DNA from: a virus
IMG/VR virus record: IMGVR_UViG_3300013131_000210
Span: 1 to 27,079 of that record
Length of the DNA stretch: 27,079 nt
Reading direction: 5' to 3' (one strand)
Shown here: positions 1-6,917 of the stretch, one piece after another
Numbering within the stretch: position 1 is the stretch's first letter
How the letters are laid out: every line of letters begins with the position of its first letter
The notes under the pieces: model-generated
What the model was told of the DNA's origin: nothing
Seen by the model: only the letters and a program-made list of their open reading frames with translations
The model's database searches: none
Translations under genes and position numbers: made by a program

Positions 1-13
1 CTGTCTCGATCAT
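1..13 (-). CDS. Start of next gene, probably gp46 (Rad50/SbcC-like), cut by window edge
   Basis: On the minus strand an ATG at 13-11 overlaps the TGA stop of the gp47 gene (12-10) as ATGA, and the frame stays open to the window edge, giving only M-I-E-T. Overlaps of this kind are common between co-translated phage genes. In T4 and its relatives the gene after 47 is 46, the Rad50-like ATPase partner of the gp47 nuclease, so that is the expected identity. Four codons cannot prove it; the call rests on position alone. Confidence 0.4.
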
Positions 14-1026
14 AATGTTTGATATATCTGCATTAGGAGTTTAGGATCGTAAAATTCCGATTCGATGCGAGTGATCTGATCAGTCACGATCTGATCTACT
101 GATTCAAACCGCACATCGCTGGGTGAGAGATCTTCATCCAGGGCTGTGCGTTTGTTGGGCATGAGGGCCATTTCACGCAGGCCATACTTGCCTATAAAGT
201 TTTCCTTGATATAGTTGGCTTCTTCGTAGGATATCTCTATGTCTAGTTGCACACGCACATGCTGATTGGGTTTGAGTATCTCGTCGGCATGATCTATAAC
301 ATGGCTAAGGTCCCACACATTGTACAAGGGCTGTTCGGGCCATGCATGATATTCCGGATCCTTGCCCCACTCCATGATCATCATGCCTCGATTGGCATCA
401 CCAGCATCGGCAAAATTGTGTGGAAACGCATTGCCAATGTAGTTGATGTTGCGTTTGTTCTGCCGTAGATGGAAATGACCGCTAAACACTTGATCATAGT
501 GACCAAAGTGCTCCACGGAGATCTCACCGTGATCGGGCATCTCTACCATGGCGTTCATCTTGAAATGCGGCAGCTCAAAGTGCCCAAACATGTACTTGGC
601 ACTCATCTTTTGTATTTTTTTATGATCGTCACCAACCAACCACGGAGCGATCACAACATCATCTTGTTGGAACCAGTCGTTGACAATGATGATGTTGGGT
701 ATATGCCGAGCCCATTCTGTAGAGTAGATATCACGCCGATCTCTATAATAGAGATCATGATTGCCCGGAATGAAATAGAATCGTTCAAATGCCGCACTGA
801 GCTTTTCCAAGGCACGCAGGCTGTACTGCAGGGTCTGCATGTTGATTGATGCCCGATGATGGCTCCAGTCACCCAGGAACATGCCGGTTTCGCAGCCCTT
901 CTCTCGGGCAGTGGCGATGAACCAATCAACAAATCGCTCACAGTCCTGATTGTGTAGAAGGCTGTTGGATTTCAGGCCGAAATGCAGATCTGTAAAAACA
1001 GCGACTTTTTTAAATAGGTTGCTCAT
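10..1026 (-). CDS. 47: Recombination nuclease subunit gp47 (Mre11/SbcD-like metallophosphoesterase)
   Basis: The 338-residue product has the metal-binding motifs of Mre11/SbcD phosphoesterases in order: DLHFG (Asp13, His15), GDWSHH (Asp53), GNHD (residues 88-91), GHFE (His149) and GHFH (His184, His186). Length nearly equals T4 gp47 (about 339). In T4, gp47 and gp46 form the complex that resects double-strand ends for recombination-dependent replication and repair and helps degrade host DNA. The gene lies downstream of gene 55 as in T4, with a GIY-YIG gene between. Its ATG is 16 bases after the upstream stop, with no clear Shine-Dalgarno sequence. All catalytic motifs look intact. Family membership is very secure; the phage role is inferred from T4. 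Confidence 0.95.
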   Translation of the reverse strand: MSNLFKKVAVFTDLHFGLKSNSLLHNQDCERFVDWFIATAREKGCETGMFLGDWSHHRASINMQTLQYSLRALEKLSAAFERFYFIPGNHDLYYRDRRDIYSTEWARHIPNIIIVNDWFQQDDVVIAPWLVGDDHKKIQKMSAKYMFGHFELPHFKMNAMVEMPDHGEISVEHFGHYDQVFSGHFHLRQNKRNINYIGNAFPHNFADAGDANRGMMIMEWGKDPEYHAWPEQPLYNVWDLSHVIDHADEILKPNQHVRVQLDIEISYEEANYIKENFIGKYGLREMALMPNKRTALDEDLSPSDVRFESVDQIVTDQITRIESEFYDPKLLMQIYQTL

Positions 1027-1042
1027 CTATTGCTTTTATTCG

Positions 1043-1789
1043 TTAACCTTTATGAAATAATCCGTTGATTGTTTTTTTAATAATAGTATTGGGCCATTGT
1101 CCAGTTGCCCGGTGAAATTCACTTTTACTGTTAAAGTATAGCACAGTACCATCCTCTTTTTCAACAACTAATTTTTTCGAAGTTTTTTCGGCACCTTTTA
1201 AACTGTTTATACGATTTCTATTTTTTAGTTTCTCTCTATTTTCTTCCTGCCATTTTTTAATAATTGCTCCTTTTAATTTTTTTACTTCTGGATTATATTC
1301 ATAGAATTTTTTTAGTGTGTCAGATTTTTTCTTATACACTTCTTCTGTATGCAGATGACTTGTAAGTTTCTTTCTTTCCTCTGCTGATGTTCCAGCCCAT
1401 TTTATATTTTTATTATATTCACTAAAATTTTGTCCAAGTGCTTCTTTTATGAGAATGATATCTTGATCCGATATAAGATGCAGAAGGTGTCTTCCTAAAC
1501 CATCTCCACCTCTGGTAGAGTTTAATCCTTTTTTATATGTGTCAAATTTTTCAATATATCTAATCTCCGCCAACGCTAAAGATGTAAATGATGTGAAATT
1601 ATCCTCTAAAATTTCTATGTTGCAATTTTCTATACCGTAATCAGACATTGCCTTGTATAATTTTGTATTTGGATTTTTATAAGCATTTCCGCAATGTGTT
1701 TTCCATCTTTTTAACTTATAAGATGGAGCCGTGTCAAACCCAATATAGCATTGGTTCAACGGAAGAACTGTGATTTTATAGATAAACAT
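1043..1789 (-). CDS. Free-standing GIY-YIG homing endonuclease
   Basis: Product of 248 residues from the ATG at 1789-1787; a TTG four codons upstream lies in the hairpin and is less likely. The N-terminus is a GIY-YIG nuclease domain: FIYKI (residues 2-6), CYIG (14-17), KRWKTH with Arg28 and His32, and Glu75 in AEIRYIEKF, matching the catalytic Arg27 and Glu75 of I-TevI. The middle is Lys/Asn-rich; the C-terminus (about 205-248) resembles a NUMOD/helix-turn-helix DNA-binding module with a TG...TIIKKTING pattern. Base composition is unlike the neighbours (13 G+C of 60 at 1261-1320, against 37 of 60 at 5101-5160), which points to recent transfer. It lies between genes 55 and 47, with no intron signs around it. 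Expression is probably controlled by the hairpin and late promoter just upstream. Confidence 0.9.
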   Translation of the reverse strand: MFIYKITVLPLNQCYIGFDTAPSYKLKRWKTHCGNAYKNPNTKLYKAMSDYGIENCNIEILEDNFTSFTSLALAEIRYIEKFDTYKKGLNSTRGGDGLGRHLLHLISDQDIILIKEALGQNFSEYNKNIKWAGTSAEERKKLTSHLHTEEVYKKKSDTLKKFYEYNPEVKKLKGAIIKKWQEENREKLKNRNRINSLKGAEKTSKKLVVEKEDGTVLYFNSKSEFHRATGQWPNTIIKKTINGLFHKG

Positions 1790-1796
1790 ATTTGAT

Positions 1797-1830
1797 CCCA
1801 AAGTGTATATGATTATTTATACACTTTGGG
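1797..1830 (-). promoter_or_regulatory. Perfect 13-bp hairpin masking the endonuclease ribosome binding site
   Basis: Minus-strand arms CCCAAAGTGTATA (1830-1818) and TATACACTTTGGG (1809-1797) pair perfectly around the 8-base loop AATAATCA (1817-1810). The GGGA before the endonuclease ATG (1799-1796, six bases of spacing) overlaps the base of the 3' arm by three bases. A message read through from gene 55 should fold and hide it. No U-run follows the stem on the minus strand, so a standard intrinsic terminator is less likely. The layout matches the known T4 arrangement in which a 5' hairpin silences early or middle transcripts of I-TevI. Confidence 0.8.
1814..1821 (-). promoter_or_regulatory. 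T4-type late promoter octamer TATAAATA inside the hairpin
   Basis: An exact TATAAATA (1821 to 1814 on the minus strand) is the T4 late promoter consensus recognised by gp55. TATA ends the 5' arm of the hairpin and AATA begins the loop. With T4 spacing, transcription would start near 1808, after the 5' arm, so the message could not form the hairpin. It would have a leader of about 19 bases before the endonuclease ATG. The position of the start is inferred. Confidence 0.75.
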
Positions 1831-1838
1831 TCAGTATA

Positions 1839-3719
1839 CTAGTCTTCCGAAGAGATTGCAACCACCGAAGCCGCAGCCGTGGTTCCGGCTTGCGAATACT
1901 GCCGGGTCCATGACGGATTCAAACCATTCATTTCCAGGATGTCATCTCGGATGTTTTGATTTTTCTTTTCGATGTTGAGCACTCGAGTGAACGAATTGGT
2001 TATGGCCGCGGTGTAGTAGGCGAAAGGATTGCTTGATTTTGATTCGTCGAACTGCAGACCTATCTGGCTGAGTTGCAGCAGGGCCTGGCCACGCATTTCC
2101 TCGTTGTAGGTGTTGCCCGTGAGATACACCTTGCCATTGCGACGTGCCATGAAACAACCATATTCAGTTTCTGGGCACCATACCATTCCCTGGTAGTGCT
2201 CGGTGGGCTGGTTGGGGTGGAATTGTTTACCTCGGCCCACAGCATCTTTGTTGTGTGCTCTGCCACCGTGGAAATCTATGCAGGTTCCACGGGTGTGACG
2301 TCGAGCAAACACATTGATTTCGTAATATTGTACTGGTTTACCGTAGGACATTTTATTTGCTCTAAAATGGGCGTTGGTTTTTTTTCCGGAGATCGTACAC
2401 AGGGCTTGGAACATGTCTACACCGGCCGGATTTTTTTGTACATAACTTAGATTGTTCCCTCGTCGCCATCCATCACCGTCGATCATGGTGTTGATCAGCA
2501 GCTCTCTCTGTTGGGTTGATATCTCCTGGATGAATTCCATGGTAAGATTTTTTTCGGGGAATTTTTCCATGATCATCACGGAACTTTTCCGATCCAACAA
2601 GAATCTCACATTGTTCTTGGGATCAGCCCTTTCACTGAATTGATATCCCAACTCTGTCAGACACCTGCGTATACGAACAGCATGCTCTCCTTCGTTTTGA
2701 TAGATGGTCACAGTTTTTTTCTGTGATTGATAATTACCTTCGGTGACGATCCATCCCATCAGCTCCACAAACGCATTTGGATATTGAGTTGAGTCCGTTG
2801 ACAACGGATCTCCCATCAATATCACTTTATCGGTGTGCAATAGATGTTCAACCTTGACCAAGCCCTGTTCTGTGACCAATTTATGTCCGGGAGTTATCAG
2901 GGCATCCATGCCCTTGACATCCAGTTTGTGCATCAATCCATCGAATTTGTCACGGAAAATTGAAAAAATCTTGGACCATTGTAGATTTTTACCATCATAG
3001 GAGAGTACAAGATCATCTTGTGTTATTTGATCGATACCCAGCCATCCTCGATTGGTCAGGGCCTGTGTGCTCTGATCTACGCAGTAGCCACGCCAGTTGG
3101 ATCTAGTGGCATATCGCTCGCACAGTTTCATGAACATCTGTGCCAGCTTGCGGGTCATGGTGCCATGATCTCGGCTATATGATCCTGTGTCCACATCACC
3201 AGACCAGTGGCTGCGGCCCACTAGATAAGGCACACGATGGTCTGTGACCCGGTAGTGGAAAAACGGTGGGAAATTCACACGCACATGCACAGGATCCAGG
3301 ATGGGCTCATCTACGAGATCTGCTAGTGGATCCTCGGTCGGCAGTTCTTCAAAGCCCAGGATGTCTTCGATGCTTTTCTTTTTCTTGGCCACGGCCTTGG
3401 GCACTTTTTTGGCAGCCCGGGGTATGTGTTCCCAGGTCATCACACGGAACACCAGATCCGTGCAGGGTATCTTCTTTTCGTTGACTTCAGTGCCGGTTTC
3501 TCGGGCGAGACGGGCAGCACGATTCCTGCGGGCTTCGGCTATGGTCCTTTGGTTGATTTTGCTCACTGACGGCAAGATTATGTCATACTGATGATCTGCC
3601 GCAGGGTCTCGGAAACTACAGTAGGTGTTCTTGCTGAGGTGTATTTCTTTTAATAAATCTCGATTGTTGAGATAGTTCACTTTGGGGGGAGGCTTCAACG
3701 GCAGTGTAGTTGACAACAT
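1839..3719 (-). CDS. 55: Late-transcription sigma factor gp55, interrupted by an intein
   Basis: The 626-residue precursor is a gp55-like sigma factor with an intein at residues 213-536; splicing would leave 302 residues (212+90), against 185 in T4 gp55. N-terminal PPKVNYLNNRDLLKEI matches T4 KPKYNYVNNKELLQAI. The region-2 core, split by the intein, reads ERYATRSNWRGY then TYNEEMRGQALLQL and NPFAYYTAAITNSF, like T4 SKRFNFSGYTQSWKQEM and NPHAYITQACFNAF. gp55 directs host RNA polymerase to TATAAATA late promoters. Odd points: about 150 extra residues (roughly 34-185) with a Lys-rich tract at 103-115 followed by an acidic stretch, and a C-terminus (AASVVAISSED) without the hydrophobic-acidic end that in T4 binds the sliding clamp. 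The ATG at 3719 follows AGGAG four bases away and an AATAAATA late-like box. Confidence 0.92.
   Translation of the reverse strand: MLSTTLPLKPPPKVNYLNNRDLLKEIHLSKNTYCSFRDPAADHQYDIILPSVSKINQRTIAEARRNRAARLARETGTEVNEKKIPCTDLVFRVMTWEHIPRAAKKVPKAVAKKKKSIEDILGFEELPTEDPLADLVDEPILDPVHVRVNFPPFFHYRVTDHRVPYLVGRSHWSGDVDTGSYSRDHGTMTRKLAQMFMKLCERYATRSNWRGYCVDQSTQALTNRGWLGIDQITQDDLVLSYDGKNLQWSKIFSIFRDKFDGLMHKLDVKGMDALITPGHKLVTEQGLVKVEHLLHTDKVILMGDPLSTDSTQYPNAFVELMGWIVTEGNYQSQKKTVTIYQNEGEHAVRIRRCLTELGYQFSERADPKNNVRFLLDRKSSVMIMEKFPEKNLTMEFIQEISTQQRELLINTMIDGDGWRRGNNLSYVQKNPAGVDMFQALCTISGKKTNAHFRANKMSYGKPVQYYEINVFARRHTRGTCIDFHGGRAHNKDAVGRGKQFHPNQPTEHYQGMVWCPETEYGCFMARRNGKVYLTGNTYNEEMRGQALLQLSQIGLQFDESKSSNPFAYYTAAITNSFTRVLNIEKKNQNIRDDILEMNGLNPSWTRQYSQAGTTAAASVVAISSED
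2112..3083 (-). mobile_element. Intein with LAGLIDADG homing endonuclease, in gp55
   Basis: A 324-residue intein runs from Cys213 to Asn536 of the gp55 precursor. Block A begins CVDQSTQALTNRGW; block B is TPGHKLVT with Thr276 and His279; block F/G ends RRNGKVYLTGN, followed by Thr537 as the +1 nucleophile. The usual penultimate His is Gly535, a known variant. Between them are two DOD-type endonuclease motifs: LMGWIVTEG (320-328, acidic Glu327) and LLINTMIDGDG (407-417, Asp414 or Asp416), so both splicing and homing could be active. The insertion splits the GY-T of sigma region 2, a highly conserved spot, as homing elements prefer. Spot counts of 26 and 24 G+C per 60 bases suggest somewhat lower G+C than the N-terminal extein (30-31 per 60). 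Confidence 0.92.
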
Positions 3720-3723
3720 GATT

Positions 3724-3728
3724 CTCCT
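3724..3728 (-). promoter_or_regulatory. Ribosome binding site of gene 55
   Basis: AGGAG on the minus strand lies four bases before the ATG at 3719-3717 and supports that start codon. Confidence 0.75.
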
Positions 3729-3734
3729 AGAATG

Positions 3735-3742
3735 TATTTATT
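3735..3742 (-). promoter_or_regulatory. Late-like promoter AATAAATA before gene 55
   Basis: AATAAATA (3742 to 3735 on the minus strand, in the context CAATAAATAC) differs from the T4 late consensus at one base and lies 15 bases before the gene 55 ATG. If used, gp55 would drive its own gene late. An earlier or middle promoter could also lie in the 3720-3830 gap, but none is recognised. Confidence 0.55.
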
Positions 3743-3802
3743 GTAGCACAAACGCCACGGTTGTCAACCTCTCACGGTATAAAGTTAGCCGTTTTTACAA
3801 TC

Positions 3803-3810
3803 CATAAATA
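3803..3810 (+). promoter_or_regulatory. Late promoter CATAAATA for the tail/baseplate operon
   Basis: CATAAATA is one base from the T4 late consensus and has exactly 20 bases between it and the ATG at 3831. The promoter before gp6 has the same octamer and spacing, which supports a real element. ATAGGA (3815-3820) could serve as a distant ribosome binding site. It is divergent from the gene 55 promoter box 60 bases away. Confidence 0.72.
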
Positions 3811-3830
3811 TCACATAGGACTGCGACACC

Positions 3831-6800
3831 ATGGCCGAAGAAAATCCGCAAGACGTTGACCCCGCTACAGACCCACAGGTGGAAGACGCCCCCTCCACGG
3901 CCGTGCCCCTAGCAGAAATAGACACTAGCCCTGCGCCCGTGCCACCGGCCACCAACCCTGAAGTACCACAGCCCGCACCCGAGCAGGCAGTCACGCCACC
4001 ACCTCCGCCCGACGAGGCGTTCCTGGAGCAGCAGACCGCCCAGGAAAATCGTTGGATCCAGGCCGCGGCCACCAATCCAGATGGCATCAATGACAACGGA
4101 TCAGTGGTTATCGATCGTGGCGGCGGCGTTCGCGAGACCATCAACCGGGATGGCAGCTACGAAATATCCAGCGGGTCGGGCACCTTCCGCTATGATGCGG
4201 CCGGCCAGGAGACGTCCTACACCACGCCCACCATCAATGGACTCAGCCAGACCTACACTACAGATGGCGTGGTCGTAGAAACCTATGCGGTAGGTGGCCT
4301 GCGCACGGAGACCATCTCCTACAATAATCAGATAGTCAGCACCAACACTACCGTGCAACTTGGTGCCACGACCCTGCAGCAGATCCAGGTAGGCGAAGGC
4401 CCGCCAGTGAACACTGCCAGCACTGTCATAGCAAATTTGACCGAAGGAACGGCGGGCGTCCAAATCACAGCGACCCAAGTAGGCGATGGTGAAATCATCA
4501 CGTCCACCGTGGATCGCGAGCAACGCCGGCTGGATCTCCTGGCCGCAGACGAGGCCCGGGCCGATGCTGCCGATCAACTGCGGCAGGACATCCGGGACGC
4601 ACAAGCACAGACCGAATCTGGCATACCCTTGGGACCCACGCAGCTGGCGGCCATAGAAGAACAGGCCCAGGCAGTGGCAGCCGCAGAAGAGGCCGTGCTG
4701 GAGGCCGAACAGGCCCTGGCCGAAGCCGATCCCACCGTCCTGGCACCCGACAGCGATCCACAGGTCTCTGAACCAGCGGACCAGGATCCCATACCTTCAT
4801 TGGCCACCACCGACTTTGAACCGGCCGCCGTGGATCCCGGTCAAGATCCCGAAGTGGCCGACTATGCTGCCCAACAAGAGGCAGCTGAATTCGTGCCAGT
4901 GGCCGACATCTCAGATGAACCACTTGCAGTGGCAGCAGAGAGTGATCCCGAAGTGGCTGACTATGCGGCCCAACAAGAAGCAGCCGAGTTCGTTCCGTTG
5001 GCCGACATCGACACCGGTCCCGCGCAAGTGACCGAAGACGAAGAGATCCTGTCGTTTGAAGAAGCACAAGCACAGGACGAGTTTGTGCCGGAGTCAGAGA
5101 TAGACCTGGCTGCTGCCGCCGTGGATCCCGCCGACGATCCAGCTATAGCGGAGTTTGAAGCGCAACAAGAAGCAGCAGAGTTCGTGCCTGTGGCAGATGT
5201 AGAAGTTGATCCCACCGTGGTGTCTGATGCTGACCCACAGCTGCCACCTGCCGATCAACCCATACGGGTAAGTGATCTCGTGGTACCATCCGCCGACGAT
5301 CCTACCCTGTTCCAGCCAACAGATACCTTGCCAGATGCTTTTGTATATCAAGCAGCAGACACGCCCGAGGATGATCCCATCGTCCTGGCCCAAGCCGACA
5401 ACATCGCGACAGACGTGGCTCTGGTCGACGTCACTAGCGGCCCGGACATAGTTGGAGAAGATGATCCTGCGGTGCCGCAAGAAGTCGCGCCACCCGAAGG
5501 CGGTTTCTTCGGAGAACCCACGCCGGTGGGCGGCAATTTCGCTGCCAGCTACGATCCCGAGACCGGTAACTATGACGTGGTAGACCTTGACACAGGCCAA
5601 GTGGTAGAGACCGGACTCAGCCAGCAGCAGGCCACCCTGGCCGCCCAAGACTTCAGCCTGGGCGACCCCCAGTTTCCCAATGAAACAGAAGACCTGGCCG
5701 CAGCTGCCGAAAGCGGTCTCATACGCGAGCCCACGGACGTGGATGTGGCGGAAGCGCAATTTGTAGAAACCGACACCGGATTCTTTGAGCTGCAGGAAGA
5801 AGCCGCACCCCAGCCGGACGAGTTTGGTTTCGTGGAAACCGACACCGGTTTCTTCGTCACGCAGGATGAGATCGAAGCCGAGATCGATCAAGAGCAGTTT
5901 GAAAACGAGTTGGGTGCTGAAGAGTTCGTGCCCTTGAGCGAGATTGAAGATGCACCGGAACCGGTCTTGGCCTCCGATGCAGCTGAATACGGTGCCGATG
6001 CCGAAGCGGAAGGCGAGATCACTGAATTCACAGCTGACGGCCCAGTCACCCGTGACGCCAATGAAGCCATCGCGGAAGCGGCCCGCCAAAAATCCACGCT
6101 GGATCGTGCCCGTGCCCAGAACATCCTGCAACAACAACGCAAACAGGCCAACGACGGTGACTGGCGTGTGCGGCTCAGATTGGCACCCAATGCCCAATAC
6201 CTATACAAGTCCGACAGCCCGGGGATCCTGCGGCCCTTGGCTGTGACCGACGGTGTGGTGTTTCCTTACACACCCCAGATCACCACGGCCTACAAGGCCA
6301 CCTACAGCCCCTACGATCTCACGCATTCCAACTATCGCGGCTACTTCTATCAAAGCAGCCAGGTAGAAGACATACAACTCAATGCCACGTTTACTGCACA
6401 GGACACAGCGGAGGCCAACTATCTCCTGGCCGTGATACACTTCTTTAGATCAGTGACCAAGATGTTCTACGGACAAAATGATGCGTTCCGTGGTGCACCT
6501 CCGCCCTTGGTATTCCTGCAGGGATTTGGGGAATATCAGTTCAACTTGAACCCGTGTGCAGTGGCATCATTTAACTATGTGCTGCCCGCGGATGTTGACT
6601 ACATACGAGCAGGAAGCCCCAACATCAACGGAACCAACTTGCTGCAACGTAGAGACCGGCAGGATCTGCCCACCAACCCATTTTCGTCGGCCTGGACCAG
6701 GATCAACAATGTTCTGAAACCACAGGGCATCAAGAAAGGTGCTGTGTCATCACCACCGCCCCCGCCTACCCTGGGCACCAACAGGCCCACCTATGTGCCT

Positions 6801-6917
6801 ACCAAGATGGACATAAGCCTGATACTGCATCCCATGCAGAGTCGCGAGCAGGTCAGCAAACAGTTCAGCCTTAAACAGTATGCCAATGGTGATCTGCTCA
6901 AGGGAGGGTTTTGGTAA
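3831..6917 (+). CDS. 48: gp48-like baseplate tail-tube cap with a long repetitive N-terminal extension
   Basis: Of 1028 residues only the last 250 or so (from DWRVRLRL at 777) look like a conserved fold. There FPYTPQITTAYKATY, HSNYRGYFYQSSQVEDI, FFRSVTKMFYG and PADVDYI resemble the T4/cyanophage gp48 family (364 residues in T4), which caps the baseplate hub and starts the tail tube. The first 776 residues are acidic and Ala/Pro/Glu-rich: Pro-rich 25-75; a beta-like, Gly/Thr-rich stretch about 85-220; Ala/Glu-rich helix about 225-300; four 32-33-residue repeats at 339-467; then acidic segments with two copies of VETDTGFF. A SSPPPPP tract lies near the C-terminus. It is first in the late operon and overlaps the next ATG by one base (TAATG). 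The gp48 name is from remembered family patterns; the extension has no assigned role. Confidence 0.75.
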   Translation: MAEENPQDVDPATDPQVEDAPSTAVPLAEIDTSPAPVPPATNPEVPQPAPEQAVTPPPPPDEAFLEQQTAQENRWIQAAATNPDGINDNGSVVIDRGGGVRETINRDGSYEISSGSGTFRYDAAGQETSYTTPTINGLSQTYTTDGVVVETYAVGGLRTETISYNNQIVSTNTTVQLGATTLQQIQVGEGPPVNTASTVIANLTEGTAGVQITATQVGDGEIITSTVDREQRRLDLLAADEARADAADQLRQDIRDAQAQTESGIPLGPTQLAAIEEQAQAVAAAEEAVLEAEQALAEADPTVLAPDSDPQVSEPADQDPIPSLATTDFEPAAVDPGQDPEVADYAAQQEAAEFVPVADISDEPLAVAAESDPEVADYAAQQEAAEFVPLADIDTGPAQVTEDEEILSFEEAQAQDEFVPESEIDLAAAAVDPADDPAIAEFEAQQEAAEFVPVADVEVDPTVVSDADPQLPPADQPIRVSDLVVPSADDPTLFQPTDTLPDAFVYQAADTPEDDPIVLAQADNIATDVALVDVTSGPDIVGEDDPAVPQEVAPPEGGFFGEPTPVGGNFAASYDPETGNYDVVDLDTGQVVETGLSQQQATLAAQDFSLGDPQFPNETEDLAAAAESGLIREPTDVDVAEAQFVETDTGFFELQEEAAPQPDEFGFVETDTGFFVTQDEIEAEIDQEQFENELGAEEFVPLSEIEDAPEPVLASDAAEYGADAEAEGEITEFTADGPVTRDANEAIAEAARQKSTLDRARAQNILQQQRKQANDGDWRVRLRLAPNAQYLYKSDSPGILRPLAVTDGVVFPYTPQITTAYKATYSPYDLTHSNYRGYFYQSSQVEDIQLNATFTAQDTAEANYLLAVIHFFRSVTKMFYGQNDAFRGAPPPLVFLQGFGEYQFNLNPCAVASFNYVLPADVDYIRAGSPNINGTNLLQRRDRQDLPTNPFSSAWTRINNVLKPQGIKKGAVSSPPPPPTLGTNRPTYVPTKMDISLILHPMQSREQVSKQFSLKQYANGDLLKGGFW
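4845..5231 (+). repeat. Four tandem 32-33-residue repeats in the gp48-like protein
   Basis: In-frame units start at 4845, 4944, 5040 and 5136 (residues 339, 372, 404, 436). Units 1, 2 and 4 share D-P-x-hydrophobic-A, then AQQEAAEFVP and a D/E-rich end; unit 3 is diverged but keeps DEFVPESEID. The core EFVPxAD/SE is also found singly near residues 25-31 (VPLAEI) and 695-705 (EEFVPLSEI), giving about six copies of one short motif. Copies 1 and 2 are almost identical in DNA too, so duplication is recent or the array is being kept uniform. Confidence 0.85.
6902..6908 (+). promoter_or_regulatory. Ribosome binding site deciding the gp53-like start
   Basis: GGGAGGG lies eight bases before the ATG at 6917, inside the last codons of the preceding gene. 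It favours this ATG over a TTG at 6911 in the same frame. Confidence 0.75.

Noticed and set aside
469-849. 126-codon plus-strand frame inside gp47
   Set aside because: It is opposite the intact gp47 metal-binding motifs and has no family pattern.
1790-1801. TTG start at 1801 for the GIY-YIG gene
   Set aside because: It would add four residues before FIYKI, lies in the hairpin arm, and an ATG with correct spacing follows at 1789.
1043-1801. Group I intron containing the GIY-YIG gene
   Set aside because: Genes on both sides (55 and 47) are complete and separate, so nothing needs to be spliced at RNA level.
1797-1830. The hairpin as a rho-independent terminator for gene 55
   Set aside because: The stem is A/T-rich and no run of U follows on the minus strand; the promoter octamer and ribosome binding site within it give a better explanation. 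Partial termination cannot be ruled out.
5094-6197. 367-codon open frame antisense to the gp48-like gene
   Set aside because: It is opposite the repeat-rich, stop-poor acidic region; the repeats themselves keep the other frames open.
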